Shown: positions 61,499 through 64,000 of the stretch, piece after piece
Layout: each line of letters begins with the position of its first letter
Position numbering within the stretch: the stretch's first letter is position 1
DNA from: Microbacterium galbinum
GTDB taxonomy: Bacteria; Actinomycetota; Actinomycetes; Actinomycetales; Microbacteriaceae
Assembly (NCBI RefSeq): GCF_023101185.1
Contig: NZ_CP078077.1
Span: 310,001 to 374,000, forward strand
DNA length: 64,000 nucleotides
Direction of reading: 5' to 3'
Position numbers and translations under genes: made by a program
Notes under the pieces: model-generated
The model's input: only the letters and a program-made list of their open reading frames with translations
Databases searched by the model: none
What the model was told of the DNA's origin: nothing

Positions 61499-63187
61499 AT
61501 GGCGCACAAGCCGGATGCGGTCACCGCATGGTGGCGTCGGATCAGTCTGCGCGCCAAGGTCACGGGCGTCACGGTCGCGATCCTCGCGCTCGGGCTGCTC
61601 GTCGCCGGCGTCGGCACCGTCCCGGTGCTGCGCAACGCGCTCGTGCTGAACATCGACGCACAGCTGCCCGCCCTGGTGTCGAGCAACCTCGCCGATCGGT
61701 ACTTCGTGCTCGCCGACGACGGCGAGACGCTGACGCCCCGCGACACCCCGCGCGACTTCGCCGTCGCGATCTACAACGCGGACGGGGATCTGCTCGCGTC
61801 GTCCGGAGCGATGCCGCTGGAGTCCGCCCCGCTCTTCCCCTCGTCGTACTCCCCGCAGAAGGCCGCGGCGAACGAGGACGAGGTGACCGACCTCCTCGGC
61901 AAGGACGGCAGCGTCTACCGCAGCGCCGTCGCGATCATCCCCGCCGACGGCGGTGCCCTGCGCATCCAGCTCGTCGCGATGCCGCTCGACGAGGCCGACC
62001 GGATCATCTCGCAGTACTTCGGCATCTACATCACGATCGCCCTGATCACGATCCTGATCGCCGCCCTCGCCACCCGCGGGCTCGTCACCCTCACCTTCCG
62101 CCGGCTGGGACAGGTCGAGGCGACGGCCATGTCGATCGCCGCGGGTGACTTCAGCCAGAGACTCACCGATCTGGAGCCGACGACCGAGGTCGGTCGTCTC
62201 AACACCGCGATCAACACGATGCTCGACCGCGTCGACCGCTCGCTCGCGCAGCGCGAGCGCACGGTGCGGCACATGCGCAGGTTCATCGGCGATGCGAGCC
62301 ACGAGCTGCGCACGCCGCTGGTGAGCGTGCGCGGCTACGCCGAGCTGTACCGGATGGGTGCGATCCAGGGCGACGAGGACACCGCCCGCGCCATGGAGCG
62401 CATCGAGAAGGAGGCGATCCGGATGGGTGTGCTCGTCGAGGATCTTCTCGCTCTCGCCCGTCTCGACGAGGAGCGCGAGCCGGAGATCGCCGCTCTCGAC
62501 CTGCGCCCCGTGGCCCGCGACGCCGCCCTCGACCTGCGCGCGGCCGCTCCGGGACGCACCGTGACGGTCATCGACCGCACCGCCGAGACGAGCGACACCA
62601 CGAGCGTGCGCATCGCCTCGGTTCCCGCACCCCCGCCGCCGCCCCGCGGGCTCTCGCGCGCGGCCCTCTCGCGTCTGCGACGGCGTCCGCGTTCGACACC
62701 CACGCCGACCGAGCAGATCCCCGCGATCGACTTCTCGGAGACCCCCGACACCCCGGTCCGGACTCCCCCGATCGTGCTCGGCGAGGAGAACAAGGTGCGC
62801 CAGGTCGTCACCAACCTGCTCGGCAACGCGCGCCGGTTCTCTCCCGAGGACGGTCCGATCGAGATCGTCGTCGACGCGAACCGCGTGCAGGGCACGGCGA
62901 GCATCGCGATCGTCGACCACGGAGAGGGCATCCCTCCGCAGATCCGCGAGCAGATCTTCGAGCGCTTCTGGCGCGCCGACACGTCTCGCGCACGGGAGAC
63001 CGGCGGGTCGGGCCTCGGCCTCGCGATCGTCGCGTCGATCATGAAGGCGCTGCACGGCAGCGTCGCCGTCTCGGAGACCCCCGGTGGCGGCGCCACCTTC
63101 ACGGTGACCCTGCCCCTGGCACCGTCGCGCGCGACGCCCGCGCACCTGCTCGAGGACACGCAGCCGCTCGAGCCGCTCGACCTCTGA
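61499..63187 (+). CDS. sensor histidine kinase with a Pro/Arg-rich insertion
   Basis: A 562-residue kinase: membrane helix about 20-45, extracytoplasmic sensor 46-168, second helix 172-195, HAMP 196-250, H-box with H268 (ASHELRTPL), N-box VVTNLLGNARRFSPED, G1 DHGEGIPP, F-box FERFWRAD, G2 GGSGLGLAI. A 60-residue Pro/Arg/Ser/Thr-rich insertion (about 363-423) splits the ATP-binding domain before the N-box, where most kinases continue directly. A GGGAGGA site precedes the ATG. Partner of the response regulator upstream. Confidence 0.95.
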   Translation: MAHKPDAVTAWWRRISLRAKVTGVTVAILALGLLVAGVGTVPVLRNALVLNIDAQLPALVSSNLADRYFVLADDGETLTPRDTPRDFAVAIYNADGDLLASSGAMPLESAPLFPSSYSPQKAAANEDEVTDLLGKDGSVYRSAVAIIPADGGALRIQLVAMPLDEADRIISQYFGIYITIALITILIAALATRGLVTLTFRRLGQVEATAMSIAAGDFSQRLTDLEPTTEVGRLNTAINTMLDRVDRSLAQRERTVRHMRRFIGDASHELRTPLVSVRGYAELYRMGAIQGDEDTARAMERIEKEAIRMGVLVEDLLALARLDEEREPEIAALDLRPVARDAALDLRAAAPGRTVTVIDRTAETSDTTSVRIASVPAPPPPPRGLSRAALSRLRRRPRSTPTPTEQIPAIDFSETPDTPVRTPPIVLGEENKVRQVVTNLLGNARRFSPEDGPIEIVVDANRVQGTASIAIVDHGEGIPPQIREQIFERFWRADTSRARETGGSGLGLAIVASIMKALHGSVAVSETPGGGATFTVTLPLAPSRATPAHLLEDTQPLEPLDL

Positions 63188-63350
63188 CACGGCCGCGCCC
63201 GGCACACGCCACGTCGCGCCCGGCACTCGTCCTGCACGGACGGGCGATCGCACAGGTTCTTCCGCGACGCCGTCGAGCACGCGAATCGCGGGGACGGACG
63301 GGCGGATGCTCGGCCTAATCTCGGAACTCCCATCACGAAGGAGAATCCAG

Positions 63351-63638
63351 ATGTCCGTCTTCACCGTCGACACCGAGGCAGTCCAGGCAGCGAACAGCGC
63401 GGCCCGCGCCACCATGGAGCGCCTGCAGTCCGAATCGACCACCCTCATGGCGCAGCTCACGCAGCTGCAGTCGTCATGGGTCGGCAGCGCCTCGACCGCG
63501 TTCCAGGGATGTGCGGAGCAGTGGCGCACGGCGGCCCTGCAGGTCGAGCAGGTGCTCGACTCGATCGGCACCTCACTCGGTTCGGCCGCGATGCAGTACA
63601 GCGACGCCGACCAGTACTCCGCGAGCCTGTTCCGCTGA
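63351..63638 (+). CDS. WXG100-family protein
   Basis: A 95-residue helical-hairpin protein with W43-V-G45 at the turn and Y83-SDA-D87, the YxxxD/E export signal of type VII secretion substrates. It starts with AAGGAG seven bases before the ATG. No ESX machinery gene lies in the window. It is probably secreted or acts as an EsxA/EsxB-type partner. Confidence 0.9.
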   Translation: MSVFTVDTEAVQAANSAARATMERLQSESTTLMAQLTQLQSSWVGSASTAFQGCAEQWRTAALQVEQVLDSIGTSLGSAAMQYSDADQYSASLFR

Positions 63639-63674
63639 TGCCCGTCGGCCGATGCTCGCCGGCCGACACCGACC

Positions 63675-63711
63675 TCCTGTGGACGGTGGTTCCTCCCCGC
63701 CGTCCACAGGA
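63675..63711. other. 12-bp inverted repeat
   Basis: TCCTGTGGACGG (63675-63686) pairs with CCGTCCACAGGA (63700-63711) around a 13-base loop, after the WXG100 gene. It may help terminate that gene; it lacks a U-tract. The arms also contain TCCACA cores. Confidence 0.5.
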
Positions 63712-63715
63712 ACGC

Positions 63716-63747
63716 AGAACGCCCCCGGCCGAAGCCGGGGGCGTTCT
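63716..63747. terminator. groL terminator with UUCG tetraloop
   Basis: A 14-bp perfect stem AGAACGCCCCCGGC / GCCGGGGGCGTTCT encloses CGAA on the plus strand, which is UUCG on the minus strand closed by C-G, an ultra-stable tetraloop. It lies 15 bases after the groL stop. Confidence 0.9.
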
Positions 63748-63762
63748 GTCATGCGCGATGGA

Positions 63763-64000
63763 TCAGAAGTCCATGCCACCCGACGGGTCGCCGACCGGAG
63801 CGGACGCCTTCTCGGGCTTGTCGGCCACGACGGCCTCGGTGGTGAGGAACAGCGCGGCGATCGACGCGGCGTTCTGCAGCGCGGAGCGCGTCACCTTCGC
63901 CGGGTCGATGATGCCGGCGCCGAACATGTCGACGTACTCGCCGGTGGCGGCGTTGAGGCCCTGGCCCGCGGGGAGCTCGGAGACCTTGTTCGCCACGACG
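63763..64000 (-). CDS. groL: chaperonin GroEL, C-terminal part
   Basis: The last 78 codons of a GroEL, running off the window. [38 protein letters not shown] is the conserved equatorial-domain end, and the tail is GGMDF, typical of the essential actinobacterial GroEL2. It folds proteins with GroES. Transcription ends at the tetraloop terminator downstream. Confidence 0.97.
   Translation of the reverse strand, partial: VVANKVSELPAGQGLNAATGEYVDMFGAGIIDPAKVTRSALQNAASIAALFLTTEAVVADKPEKASAPVGDPSGGMDF

Overview
The window is high-GC actinobacterial chromosome, most likely from the family Microbacteriaceae and probably Microbacterium or a close relative. Several things point there: class Ib nrdHIEF, Lsr2, an IdeR-type regulator with a TTAGG-type iron box, a WXG100 protein, an XPB helicase with its partner, a C50-carotenoid cluster (idi-crtE-crtB-crtI-crtYe-crtYf-crtEb-MMPL), an LAxTG cell-wall protein and a GroEL ending in GGMDF. 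The heptamer GGATGCC recurs very often on both strands. I see no insertion sequence, integrase, prophage structural gene or CRISPR array. The region reads as core chromosome with a few accessory islets.

Layout. 1-9.1 kb: epimerase, small membrane proteins, aldo/keto reductase, a divergent pair of small HTH regulators with an ImmA/IrrE-type protease, acetyltransferase, flavodoxin-like protein and an LAxTG surface protein. 9.2-13.1 kb: nrdHIEF on the minus strand behind two NrdR-like boxes. 13.4-17.5 kb: MFS transporter, PfkB kinase, hydrolase and acyl-CoA dehydrogenase in two translationally coupled pairs. 17.6-29.2 kb: a ten-gene amine-catabolism locus. It holds an Lrp regulator, two class III aminotransferases and a CoA-acylating semialdehyde dehydrogenase on the plus strand. 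Facing them are a FadR-type regulator, an SDR, an aldehyde dehydrogenase, a gamma-glutamyl amidase and a glutamine-synthetase-like ligase. A divergent ethanolamine-type permease completes it. 29.2-32.5 kb: CsoR-family regulator, a Phd/VapC toxin-antitoxin pair, DUF445 and an arginase-fold protein.

32.5-42.7 kb: tRNA-Ala(CGC), GalU, 5-formyl-THF cyclo-ligase, MscL, a 1239-residue helicase-like protein whose ATPase motifs are degenerate and which ends in a nuclease-like domain, an alkyltransferase homologue lacking its catalytic cysteine, a GAF-LuxR regulator and Lsr2. 42.7-51.3 kb: a CrtR-like MarR regulator divergent from the C50 carotenoid operon. 51.4-64 kb: tRNA-Arg(CCT), HNH protein, M23 peptidase, IdeR-like regulator, SerC, an acidic-tailed DUF3027 protein, cold-shock protein, XPB pair, an OmpR-type two-component system, a WXG100 protein and the 3' end of groL.

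How genes work together. nrdHIEF makes dNTPs with its own redoxin and flavodoxin. The amine locus can be read as glutamylate, oxidise, hydrolyse, transaminate, then make acyl-CoA. The crt operon can build a C50 carotenoid from IPP, probably under a GGPP-sensing repressor. About twenty genes have a TANNNT -10-like hexamer 6-8 nt before the start codon, suggesting widespread leaderless transcription. I used this to choose several starts.
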